From NCBI GenBank assembly GCA_020444775.1, contig JAGRHX010000023.1, positions 1 through 7,743 on the forward strand: a stretch of DNA of 7,743 nt, written 5' to 3'. A program made the position numbers and the translations under genes. How positions within the stretch are numbered: the stretch's first letter is position 1; every line of letters starts with the position of its first letter. The notes beneath the pieces were generated by a model that made no database searches, was not told the DNA's origin, and was given only the letters and a program-made list of their open reading frames with translations. Shown here piece by piece: positions 1-6,826 of this stretch. The stretch comes from Gammaproteobacteria bacterium (GTDB taxonomy: Bacteria; Pseudomonadota; Gammaproteobacteria; HK1).

Positions 1-618
1 CATGCCTCGACCGCGTCGGTCGCGTATCGCATCGTTCGGGCCTGGCGCAACGAAGTGAAGGACACCATCCTCGACGGCTTCGCCGCCGCCGTCCGGGTCC
101 ACTACCCGGAGTTCGAGCTTCCCAAGCTCGGACAAGCCGAACATGCGGTCTGGATGCTGCTCGAACGCCGTCCGCCGCACCTGCTGCCGGCCGGCTACGC
201 CAGCTGGGAAGCCCTGCAGGAAGCCTGCCTGGACCGCGTCGCCCAACGCCTGCAGTCGCAGCCGGGCGGCATTGCCGAACGCAGCTGGGGCGAACGCAAC
301 ACCGCGCGCATCGCGCATCCGCTGTCGCGTGCACTGCCCGGGTTCATCGCGCGCTATCTGGACATGCCGGCCGACCCGCTACCGGGCGACAGCAACATGC
401 CGCGCGTGCAGGGCCCGAAGTTCGGTGCCTCGGAGCGATTCGCGGTGGCCCCGGGTGACGAGGCGCATGGCTATTTCGAGCTGCCGGGCGGCCAGAGCGG
501 CCACCCGCTGTCGCCGTTCTACGGCGCCGGACACGAGGACTGGGTGCAAGGCAAGCCGACGCCGTTCCTTCCCGGTCCGGCGATCCATGAACTGCGTTTC
601 GAACCCGCTTCCGAATGA
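1..618 (+). CDS. Penicillin acylase family protein, C-terminal part (5' end outside window)
   Basis: The reading frame is open from the first base, so this is the last 205 residues of a longer protein; the GTG at 55 is internal. The end matches the C-terminal part of the beta subunit of penicillin acylase family N-terminal nucleophile hydrolases. It has a PGDSNMPR segment at about residues 128-135, then ASERFAVAPG, then the family signature GGQSGHPLSPFY at about 163-174, and finally a W-V-x-G-K stretch and a short tail ending at TGA 616-618. Family members are usually periplasmic or exported, self-cleaved precursors that hydrolyse amide bonds of penicillins, N-acyl-homoserine lactones or other acylated amines. 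The catalytic serine and the spacer lie upstream of the window, so substrate class cannot be told. It converges with the - strand gene ending at 674, and a strong hairpin separates the two. The family call is secure; the substrate is unknown. Confidence 0.9.
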   Translation, partial: HASTASVAYRIVRAWRNEVKDTILDGFAAAVRVHYPEFELPKLGQAEHAVWMLLERRPPHLLPAGYASWEALQEACLDRVAQRLQSQPGGIAERSWGERNTARIAHPLSRALPGFIARYLDMPADPLPGDSNMPRVQGPKFGASERFAVAPGDEAHGYFELPGGQSGHPLSPFYGAGHEDWVQGKPTPFLPGPAIHELRFEPASE

Positions 619-629
619 CCTATTCGGTC

Positions 630-654
630 CGGTCGGGTGCGAAGCACCCGACCG
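630..654. terminator. Bidirectional terminator-like hairpin between convergent genes
   Basis: A perfect 11-bp inverted repeat (CGGTCGGGTGC / GCACCCGACCG) with a GAA triloop sits 11 bases after the acylase stop and 19 bases beyond the stop of the opposing gene. The position is what is expected of a shared transcription terminator. No T-run follows on either strand, so it is not a textbook intrinsic terminator. It could instead act as a 3' RNA-stabilising structure or work with Rho. Confidence 0.6.
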
Positions 655-673
655 ATGTCGGCGATTTCGGGAG

Positions 674-2686
674 CTACTCGAATCCGTGCTGGAATATGAT
701 GTCGCTGGCCGAAGGCACCAAGGTCGACACATTGAATGTCGATTGCACACCGGCAGTGGCCGGACGAAGCTCGCTGGTGCCGGTCGTCGGGGACGAGTAG
801 GTGGTTATTGAGAACAGGTACAGCGTACCCCAGTCGAGGGACACGCCACTCGGTGCAGTCCAGGTCAGGAAGCCGCCGCCCGAACTGAATGTCCAGTCGT
901 TGCCGGCGATCAGATCGCCGTCGCTGAAGCGATTCGCGATCACGCTGACACCTGCCGGGATTGCCACGCGGAAGCGGTCGAATCCCTTGTTGCTCAGCAC
1001 ATCAAGGTTGGGTTCCGCACCGGCGGTACTGGCGCGCGAGAAATCGAGGTTATGCACTGCATAATGATACGTACGCTTCCCGTCGCCGGCGTCCATGACC
1101 CGTACCGCTACTTTGAGATGGCCCTCGGGCACCGACAACGGGGTGTTCTGGGTCGCCAGAGTGCCGGACGGAAGATTTTCCATCCAGCGATCCGTAACTG
1201 AACCGAGCTTGAAGTTGCCTTGGCCTGCAAAAGTCCAAGTGCTGCCCAACCAGGTTGGCGTGCCGGTAATCGTTGCCATCGAGTTGTAGATATTGATGTC
1301 TTGGCGCGCTAGGTACCACGAATCGAACAGATAGGTCGCACCCGGGTTGACAGTGCTGCTGATCTGCGACTCGTTGACGACCAGGCGCCGCACGAAGCCG
1401 TCATCGCTCGGGAAGGAATTGGTGTTGCTGCCGATGCAGGTTGGATCGAACAGGGAATGGCAGCGCCCCCACTGGTTGGTCGCGGGGATGATCTCCGATC
1501 GGAACGACAGATCCTGATTTGCATCGTTGTTGAACGTGCTGTAGGTGTCGCTGCACGAGCGACCAAGGATATGGCTGTCGAAGTTCTCGCCGGAGGCGCA
1601 GCCCTGGTTGGTGGTCAGCCAGGCATGCTTGACGCCAGACCGCCCGATCTGTTCGATTCCTCCATCCGCGTTGATGCGGTACATATTCCAGATCAGGAAA
1701 GGGTGTTGATCGTTGCCGTATGGCGCAAACGTCCCTGTGAATTTCGTATACCAAGGGATCCATGCCGCATACAGTGCATCGCTGGTTCCGAGTGCGCCTT
1801 GACCAGCAATCGTCGTCACAGCCGTCCCGTTGTTGACGTTGTTGCGCAATGTTGAATTCGGTGCGAATACGACACGACCGTTGCCGTTGGGTCCGGTGTT
1901 GCCTTCTTCATTGGCCGTGTCGACCGATATGTTCTGCATGAACAGGTCGGCTTGGTAGAAACTGCCCGGGTGACCACTGACCGGATCGCCATGCCAGTGA
2001 GTCGGAGATGGAATCCCCTCGACATCACGATTGCCTCCCCCGCCCTGGCGGGTAACCTGGCTCAGGATTTCAAGGTCGGCGATCGGGGCGCCTGCCAGCT
2101 CGGGATGGCCGGTGCGGTCGGCCAACGCCGCAGATGCGCGCATGTCAGCCGTGTAGATAGCGAGCACGCTATTGTCGTTGACCAGTTCGTACATCAACTT
2201 GTCGACATAGAACCAGACCTTTCCATCGCCACTGACGACATCGAGCCACGTGTCATTGGTCGGATTGGGGCGCAGTCGGAAATCGACCAGCGGGATCGTG
2301 CTGCCGTCTTCGAGACGCAGAATGTAACCACCGCGCGACTGCAACGAGCCATCCAGGAAACCATCGAATGATCCGCGACTCGCCCTGAATTCGAGGCTGC
2401 CGCTCTCGCGCAATGCGAACAGCTGGGAATGCAGGGCCCGGCGGACATTGAGCCCGTCGGTCAATCGCGTACTGTTTGGAGCCAGAGCGCCCCGGGCGCT
2501 GTCGATGCGGATACCTAACGCGCGAAGATTGCTTTCATTAACATGCATGCCGACCGTCCCTCCCCAGGCGGCCCATGCGCTGCTGCTTGCAGCGGAGGTC
2601 TGGTCAGGTTCCCCGGCTTTCACGCTGCCGAACGACAGCGGGTTCAAGGAGAGGGCGAGGGCGAGCGCGAGGATCATTCGGTTCAT
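674..2686 (-). CDS. Secreted protein of unknown function, paralogue 1 (C-terminal GFE motif)
   Basis: This gene codes for 670 residues. I start it at the ATG at 2686 because it opens directly into a signal peptide (MNR, a hydrophobic run at residues 4-14, probable cleavage after V-K-A at 24). The frame could extend to a GTG at 2758, but that adds 24 polar residues and spoils the signal. No clear Shine-Dalgarno precedes 2686. Visible regions are: an N-terminal domain (about 37-212) with AAWGGTVG and DGKVWFYVDKLMYEL; a central region (about 227-420) with HWHGDPV, GNDQHPFLIWNMYRI and EQIGRSGVKHA; and a beta-rich module (about 432-640) with HYAVHNLDFSR and LDWGTLYLF. A linker then ends in DIIFQHGFE. 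The mature protein has only four cysteines (363, 378, 409, 417), all shared with the neighbouring paralogue and probably forming two disulfides. The central and C-terminal motifs recall uncharacterised secreted proteins of many bacteria. I do not know an activity and see no recognisable catalytic site. Confidence 0.88.
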   Translation of the reverse strand: MNRMILALALALSLNPLSFGSVKAGEPDQTSAASSSAWAAWGGTVGMHVNESNLRALGIRIDSARGALAPNSTRLTDGLNVRRALHSQLFALRESGSLEFRASRGSFDGFLDGSLQSRGGYILRLEDGSTIPLVDFRLRPNPTNDTWLDVVSGDGKVWFYVDKLMYELVNDNSVLAIYTADMRASAALADRTGHPELAGAPIADLEILSQVTRQGGGGNRDVEGIPSPTHWHGDPVSGHPGSFYQADLFMQNISVDTANEEGNTGPNGNGRVVFAPNSTLRNNVNNGTAVTTIAGQGALGTSDALYAAWIPWYTKFTGTFAPYGNDQHPFLIWNMYRINADGGIEQIGRSGVKHAWLTTNQGCASGENFDSHILGRSCSDTYSTFNNDANQDLSFRSEIIPATNQWGRCHSLFDPTCIGSNTNSFPSDDGFVRRLVVNESQISSTVNPGATYLFDSWYLARQDINIYNSMATITGTPTWLGSTWTFAGQGNFKLGSVTDRWMENLPSGTLATQNTPLSVPEGHLKVAVRVMDAGDGKRTYHYAVHNLDFSRASTAGAEPNLDVLSNKGFDRFRVAIPAGVSVIANRFSDGDLIAGNDWTFSSGGGFLTWTAPSGVSLDWGTLYLFSITTYSSPTTGTSELRPATAGVQSTFNVSTLVPSASDIIFQHGFE

Positions 2687-2762
2687 GGTAAGGGACTCGT
2701 GGGGTCGTATGCAGCGCGTGGGTTCGTCAACTCTCGTTTCGCAGGAATTCGAACCCACCGCT

Positions 2763-2791
2763 CCGACATTGGCGCTTCTCGCAAATGTCGG
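2763..2791 (-). terminator. Hairpin in the gap between the two paralogues
   Basis: CCGACATT (2763-2770) and AATGTCGG (2784-2791) form a perfect 8-bp stem around a 13-base loop that can itself pair GCG with CGC. It lies 27 bases after the upstream paralogue's stop (2818) on the - strand and about 77 bases before the start of the next gene. It may terminate or attenuate transcription between the two genes, or protect the upstream mRNA end. There is no following T-run, so the call is tentative. Confidence 0.35.
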
Positions 2792-2817
2792 AATTTGCGG
2801 CGTTCCGGTTGGCGTAC

Positions 2818-4821
2818 CTATTCGAATCCATGCTGGAAAATGATATCGCTGAGGGCTGGTATCAGGGTCGGCACATCATAAACCGACGGACTTCCCGCGG
2901 TGGCTGGTCGCAGCTCACTGCTGCCAGCAGCCGGTGCCGAGGATGTCGTGACGGTGAACAGGTACAGCGAGCCCCAATCCAGCGATGCGCCTGCGGGAGC
3001 GGTCCAGGTCAGATAGCCGCCGGAATTGCTGAAGGTCCAGTCGTTGCCGCCGTCAAGGTCACCGTCACTGAAACGATTGTCCACCACGTTGGTGCCGGCA
3101 GGCACCGCGACGCGGAAACGATCGAAGCCCTTGTTGCTGATCACATCGAGATTCGGCTCGGCACCCGCAGTGACTGGTCGTGAGTAATCGAGGTTGTGGA
3201 CGGCATAGTGGTATCGATACTGACCATTACCGAGATCGATTACGCGGACCGCAACCTTGGTATGACCCTCGGAAATCGCCAGTTCGGAGTTCTGAGCGGT
3301 CGTGTTTGCGGCGAGATTCTCGACCCAGCGATCGGTCACCGAGCCCAACTTGTAGTTGGACTGGCCCGCGAAAGTCCAATTGCTGCCAGACCATGTCGGG
3401 GTGCCGGTGACGCTGGCCATCGAGTTGTAGATGTTGATGTCCTGCCGCGCTAGGTACCACGAATCGAACAGGTACGTCGCACCGGGATGCACCGTGTTGC
3501 TGATTTGCGACTCGTTGACGACCAAGCGACGATTGAAACCGCCGCCGTCGGGTGGCGTCGTGGTGAATGAACCCGTGCAACCTGGATCGAAGATGGAATG
3601 GCAGCGTCCCCACTGGTTGGTAGACGGAATGATCTCGGAGCGGACACCCAACGCCGAATTGCTGTCGTTATTGCCCGAGCTGTAGGTGTCGCCGCATGAA
3701 CGACCGAGCACATGGGAATCGAAATCCTCGCCTGCCGCACATCCGTTGTTGAGCGTGAGGAAGGCGTGCTTTACCCCTGAACGGCCGATCTGCTCAATAC
3801 CGCCATCGGCATTGATACGGTACATGTTCCAGATAAGGAAGGGGTGCTGGTCGTTGCCGTATGGTGCCTGTGGTGAGGTGAATTTGCTGTACCAGGGAAT
3901 CCAGGCCGTGTATTCAGCCGTGCTGATTCCAAGGGCACCCTGGCCTGCGATGGTCGTCTGCAGGCTGCCATTGTTGACGTTGTTGCGCAGGGTGGAACTC
4001 GGCGCGAATGCGACACGACCGCTGCCATTGGGCCCGGTATTGTTCTCGGACTGGACCTTAAAGATAGTTATCGACTGCATGAACAGGTCAGCCTGGTAGA
4101 ACTTGCCGGGCTGGCCGGGAACCGGGTCGCCGTGCCAGTGGCTCGGCGATGGCACTGCGAGCGCGTCCTTGGCGCCGCCCGCGCCCTGACGGGTGACCTG
4201 GGTGAGAATCTCCAGCTCGCCTGCCGGCTGATTGACCATATCAGGATGGCCGGTGCGTTCTGCCAGCGCCTTCGAGATTCGCATGTCACTGGTGTAGAAC
4301 GCCATGACGCGATTGTCATTGACCAGTTCGTACATCAGCTTGTCGACATAAAACCACGCCTTGCCGTCGCCGCTGATCACATCGAGCTGCTTCGAATCGG
4401 TGGCGCTCGGGCGCAACCGGAAATCAAGCATTGGAATGGTGCTGCCATCGGCGAGCGTCAGCACATAGCCTCCGCGAACCTGTAGCGAGCCACCTAGGAA
4501 ACCCGCGAATGATCCGCGGCTGGCCGTAAACTCGATACTTCCGCTCTGACGCATCGAGAACAGATCGACATCCTGGGCTTGCGTGACATTGAGTCCGTCG
4601 GTCAGCCGTGGGCTACCGAGAGGCAGCGCATTCGAGGGCTTGCTTACGGTAATACCTATGCCGCTCAGATTGCTCTTCTCGAGGCGGACACCGACCGTTC
4701 CACCCCAAGCTGCCCAGTTCGATTGAGGCAGCGGCTTTTCGTTCGGACCAGCCTCCTGAGCCGGGGAAACGAGCGGACTACAGGCAAGCGCCAAGGCAAT
4801 CGGAAGTAATTTCAGATTCAT
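2818..4821 (-). CDS. Secreted protein of unknown function, paralogue 2 (C-terminal GFE motif)
   Basis: This gene codes for 667 residues. The ATG at 4821 is chosen because GGGGA lies 7 bases upstream and the protein opens with a signal peptide (MNLK, hydrophobic residues 5-14, probable cleavage after S-P-A at 21). The frame extends to a TTG at 4863, but that adds only unsupported residues. Cys14 lies in the signal, but the preceding A-L-A is a poor lipobox, so I favour signal peptidase I. The protein aligns end to end with paralogue 1, with very few indels and roughly 70% identity by eye. Regions are: N-terminal domain about 35-210; HWHGDPV at 228-234; NDQHPFLIWNMYRI at 323-336; a cysteine block at 361, 376, 407 and 415; a beta-rich module about 430-635 with YHYAVHNLDYSR and LDWGSLYLF; and the end DIIFQHGFE. 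The N-terminal 100 residues and the stretch around 250-260 differ most between the copies. Function is unknown. Export is well supported; location beyond the inner membrane is inferred. Confidence 0.9.
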   Translation of the reverse strand: MNLKLLPIALALACSPLVSPAQEAGPNEKPLPQSNWAAWGGTVGVRLEKSNLSGIGITVSKPSNALPLGSPRLTDGLNVTQAQDVDLFSMRQSGSIEFTASRGSFAGFLGGSLQVRGGYVLTLADGSTIPMLDFRLRPSATDSKQLDVISGDGKAWFYVDKLMYELVNDNRVMAFYTSDMRISKALAERTGHPDMVNQPAGELEILTQVTRQGAGGAKDALAVPSPSHWHGDPVPGQPGKFYQADLFMQSITIFKVQSENNTGPNGSGRVAFAPSSTLRNNVNNGSLQTTIAGQGALGISTAEYTAWIPWYSKFTSPQAPYGNDQHPFLIWNMYRINADGGIEQIGRSGVKHAFLTLNNGCAAGEDFDSHVLGRSCGDTYSSGNNDSNSALGVRSEIIPSTNQWGRCHSIFDPGCTGSFTTTPPDGGGFNRRLVVNESQISNTVHPGATYLFDSWYLARQDINIYNSMASVTGTPTWSGSNWTFAGQSNYKLGSVTDRWVENLAANTTAQNSELAISEGHTKVAVRVIDLGNGQYRYHYAVHNLDYSRPVTAGAEPNLDVISNKGFDRFRVAVPAGTNVVDNRFSDGDLDGGNDWTFSNSGGYLTWTAPAGASLDWGSLYLFTVTTSSAPAAGSSELRPATAGSPSVYDVPTLIPALSDIIFQHGFE

Positions 4822-4828
4822 GATGCGA

Positions 4829-4833
4829 TCCCC
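4829..4833 (-). promoter_or_regulatory. Ribosome binding site of paralogue 2
   Basis: GGGGA on the - strand lies 7 bases upstream of the ATG at 4821. It fixes that codon as the start rather than the in-frame TTG at 4863. Confidence 0.55.
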
Positions 4834-4881
4834 AATGTAGAAACAACGAGTGAATGTCGGCAAACCTGCGCCTAGCCAAGC

Positions 4882-4911
4882 GAATAACCAGACGTTGTGC
4901 CTTGAATCAAG
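4882..4911 (-). promoter_or_regulatory. Weak candidate promoter/operator upstream of paralogue 2
   Basis: The 91-bp gap between the cytochrome stop and paralogue 2 holds an 11-base perfect odd palindrome, CTTGA-A-TCAAG (4901-4911). On the - strand it includes TTGATT (4 of 6 matches to a -35 box). TTATTC follows after 17 bases, or TATTCG after 18, both poor -10 boxes. A regulator could bind the palindrome over the -35, but the match is weak and may be chance. Confidence 0.2.
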
Positions 4912-4912
4912 C

Positions 4913-6814
4913 TCAAGGTGTCAACGCGTTGTCCGAAGCAACCGACTCCGGCGGAGACTTGCCATAGCCCTGCTGGAAAACCGTGTCATCGAAACTGTTC
5001 GCGAAGATGCGATCGCCGGCCTGCGGACCGTCCCACAGTTGCCATGCGTACGCGCCACGCGTGCGATCCTTAGGCCCGACCACCGCCGGCCGGTTGGCCT
5101 CGCCCGAACACATCATATTCTCACCGGGGATCGCGCGCTCGACCGCCTGGTCGCGAAGAAACTCGAGATATTCGCGACTCGAGGTCTGGTAGTAGAGCCG
5201 AGCCGTGATACTGAGGGGACCGGGCGTACCGGCAGGAATCGTCACCGCGTAATCGGCCACGTCGTAATTGACCAGGATGCCGCTACCCGGTGACGTTTCC
5301 GGATAGGTCATGCCGACGGGACGCAATTCGTAACCATTCGGATCAGCTGTCGTCGCGGGCTGGAAACCCAGGGGCGGAATGCGGCTGTCCTTGGCAATGC
5401 AATCATTGAGGACGAAATGGAAGATTTCGCGACCGAGCTCGTCCGTTGAGTCGCAGGCCATAGTTCCATTGCGGTTCCAGATACCCTGCAGCACCTCGTA
5501 AACCCGCGCCTGCGGATCACTGGCAAGCGTGGCGCTGGCCTCATCGTATGCTCCGCTTTCAAAAACCAGCGCGCCGTTGAAGTCCCTGACCTGCACGTTG
5601 AGCCACATGCGACGGCCTTCTGCGTAGCCACTCGGCAACTTGTGCCCGCTGTTGTTGGTGACCGTCACGCGTGCATCGAGCGAGCCCGAGGCACCGCCCG
5701 TGGCTGCCGTGTACGAGAGCAGCGCCACATCGACATCGGCGGCCGTTTGCAGCAGATCCCTGGCCCACTGTACGGTGCGATCGAACGCCGCCTCGCGCCC
5801 AAGGCCGCCTGCCGAACCCGGTATCGATGTCGTGTCGCTGTATTCACCCTTGATGATGCCGGGCACCCAGGTATTGCCCCCGACGAATGTATGGACCGGC
5901 AGGTTGCCGGTACGGCTTGGGCCACCAGCGCATGCCGTCGCAGTCGGATCCTCGCTGCTCGGCATGTGGCACGCCTGGCAGGTTTGCCCGCCCGGCCCCG
6001 AGTAGCCGCTTTGCTTCCACTCGCTGTAGGTTCGCTCGATTGGGAACGGCAGCGTAGTGTCGGTGCCATCCGCAAGCTTGAGCGTTTTCAACGGGCCGCC
6101 ATCGGTATCCGGCGTGCTCACATCATGGCAGGAGCCGCAGAGTTTGCTGTCCTCGTGGAAGGCCGACTGCGCCCACTCGTGGGGTGGCGAAAAACTTCCG
6201 GTATAGGTGTAAGGACCGCGACGGCACGGAGCGCCCCCGCTCCCATTGCACTCGGTGTCGTCGAGCCAGACGTTCGCGTTTCCTATCATGCCAGGCTCGC
6301 CATTTGGGCCACTCGGCATCAAGCGATGGCAGAAATGACAGGCGACACCGCTGTAGTCATTGGAAAAATCAATGGCGTCGGGCGAGCCCTGGAGCAGGCA
6401 GCCATTGGCGCCCTTGACAGGATCGTTCGGTGGATTGAAGCCGGACTTGACTACGCGGCCGCCGTACCAGCCTTGTGAGGTATGGCAGCGCAGACAAAAA
6501 TCACCGACGCCCGGGACGTCCTGATTGGCGACATCGAGTGCCGCCCAAAACAGCGGATCGCGGGTCGCATTGGCCATCATCGATCCGCTCCAGGTGCTGT
6601 GCGGACGAAATGTTGGATCATTTCCGAAGGAGCCACCATGGCAACCTCCGCAGGAATCAGAAGCCTCGATCGAAAACAGCAGGCCGGGCTGGGTGCCATG
6701 CGGCGTGAAATCAAGAGCCAGCGCGTGCGTGGAAACGAGCAATGCACCGATCAGCAGCAAGAACTGCGATAGACGACGGACTGAGGGCCGGCTGGCCGGG
6801 AAACTGGATCGCAA
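4913..6814 (-). CDS. Secreted multiheme (pentaheme) c-type cytochrome with C-terminal beta domain
   Basis: The product is 633 residues from the TTG at 6814, chosen because GAGGT lies 7 bases upstream and an N-terminal signal peptide follows (basic RR at 13-14, hydrophobic 15-31, cleavage after A-L-A at 33). The frame also reaches a TTG at 6925, which has no such support. Five CxxCH heme-binding motifs are visible: CGGCH (55), CLRCH (107), CHFCH (159), CGSCH (226) and CQACH (279). All need periplasmic heme attachment by a Ccm-type system. The heme part contains the family-like segments WSGSMMANATRDPLFWAAL and GDFCLRCHTSQGW. Residues about 360-595 form a beta-rich domain with NNSGHKLPSGYAEGRRMWLNV, a segment typical of the non-heme end of secreted multiheme cytochromes. 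The likely role is electron transfer outside the cytoplasm; the partner and substrate are unknown. The tail has DRIFANSFD (601-609), DTVFQQGYG (610-618) and then 15 polar residues. The first two resemble the ends of the two downstream paralogues. Confidence 0.88.
   Translation of the reverse strand: MRSSFPASRPSVRRLSQFLLLIGALLVSTHALALDFTPHGTQPGLLFSIEASDSCGGCHGGSFGNDPTFRPHSTWSGSMMANATRDPLFWAALDVANQDVPGVGDFCLRCHTSQGWYGGRVVKSGFNPPNDPVKGANGCLLQGSPDAIDFSNDYSGVACHFCHRLMPSGPNGEPGMIGNANVWLDDTECNGSGGAPCRRGPYTYTGSFSPPHEWAQSAFHEDSKLCGSCHDVSTPDTDGGPLKTLKLADGTDTTLPFPIERTYSEWKQSGYSGPGGQTCQACHMPSSEDPTATACAGGPSRTGNLPVHTFVGGNTWVPGIIKGEYSDTTSIPGSAGGLGREAAFDRTVQWARDLLQTAADVDVALLSYTAATGGASGSLDARVTVTNNSGHKLPSGYAEGRRMWLNVQVRDFNGALVFESGAYDEASATLASDPQARVYEVLQGIWNRNGTMACDSTDELGREIFHFVLNDCIAKDSRIPPLGFQPATTADPNGYELRPVGMTYPETSPGSGILVNYDVADYAVTIPAGTPGPLSITARLYYQTSSREYLEFLRDQAVERAIPGENMMCSGEANRPAVVGPKDRTRGAYAWQLWDGPQAGDRIFANSFDDTVFQQGYGKSPPESVASDNALTP
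4961..5014 (-). other. Doubled C-terminal motif coding segment in the cytochrome gene
   Basis: Codons 4988-5014 code for DRIFANSFD and codons 4961-4987 for DTVFQQGYG. They are adjacent and both fit D-x-[IV]-F-x-x-[GS]-[FY]-[DEG], the pattern of the terminal DIIFQHGFE of both paralogues (677-703 and 2821-2847). The second copy shares the DNA string TGCTGGAAAA (4971-4980) with paralogue 2 (2831-2840) in the same codon register, so common descent is plausible. The motif is short, so chance is not excluded. Confidence 0.5.
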
Positions 6815-6821
6815 AGCGCAT

Positions 6822-6826
6822 ACCTC
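6822..6826 (-). promoter_or_regulatory. Ribosome binding site supporting a TTG start
   Basis: GAGGT on the - strand lies 7 bases upstream of the TTG at 6814. No ATG or GTG occurs in frame ahead of the signal peptide. An ATG at 6821 lies directly against the GAGGT and is out of frame, so this site decides the unusual start of the cytochrome gene. Confidence 0.5.

Larger units (their letters stand above)
674..4821 (-). repeat. Tandem gene duplication (two diverged copies)
   Basis: The two - strand genes at 674-2686 and 2818-4821 align along their whole length at the protein level with almost no indels, and many DNA stretches remain recognisable. An example is the shared block coding for the NESQIS...LFDSWYLARQDINIYNSM region (about 1276-1380 and 3418-3520). 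The similarity includes the last codons but not the intergenic DNA, so this is an old head-to-tail duplication rather than a recent one. Confidence 0.9.

Noticed and set aside
143..811. + strand open frame of 222 codons overlapping the acylase end and the hairpin
   Set aside because: The product is Arg/Cys/Ala-rich shadow translation of the acylase gene and then runs antisense through the 3' end of paralogue 1. It has no domain or ribosome site.
1457..1855. + strand open frames opposite the paralogues (for example here and at 1952-2371 and 4132-4485)
   Set aside because: Similar shadows recur opposite both paralogues because the sense strand is conserved. They lack start signals and homologous features of their own.
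2687..2758. Longer start for paralogue 1 at GTG 2758
   Set aside because: It adds 24 polar residues before an otherwise clean signal peptide, and the only GGAG-like string is too close to the GTG.
4858..4864. Lipoprotein reading of paralogue 2 via Cys14 of its signal peptide
   Set aside because: The residues before the cysteine (A-L-A) do not make a good lipobox, the hydrophobic core would be very short, and paralogue 1 has no cysteine there. The coordinates given lie just upstream of the start (4821); the codon itself is near 4780-4782.
5642..6478. Long + strand open frame (278 codons) opposite the cytochrome gene
   Set aside because: It is antisense to a gene with five heme motifs and a signal peptide. 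Its product is rich in Arg and Ala with no recognisable domain, as expected for a shadow frame in GC-rich DNA.
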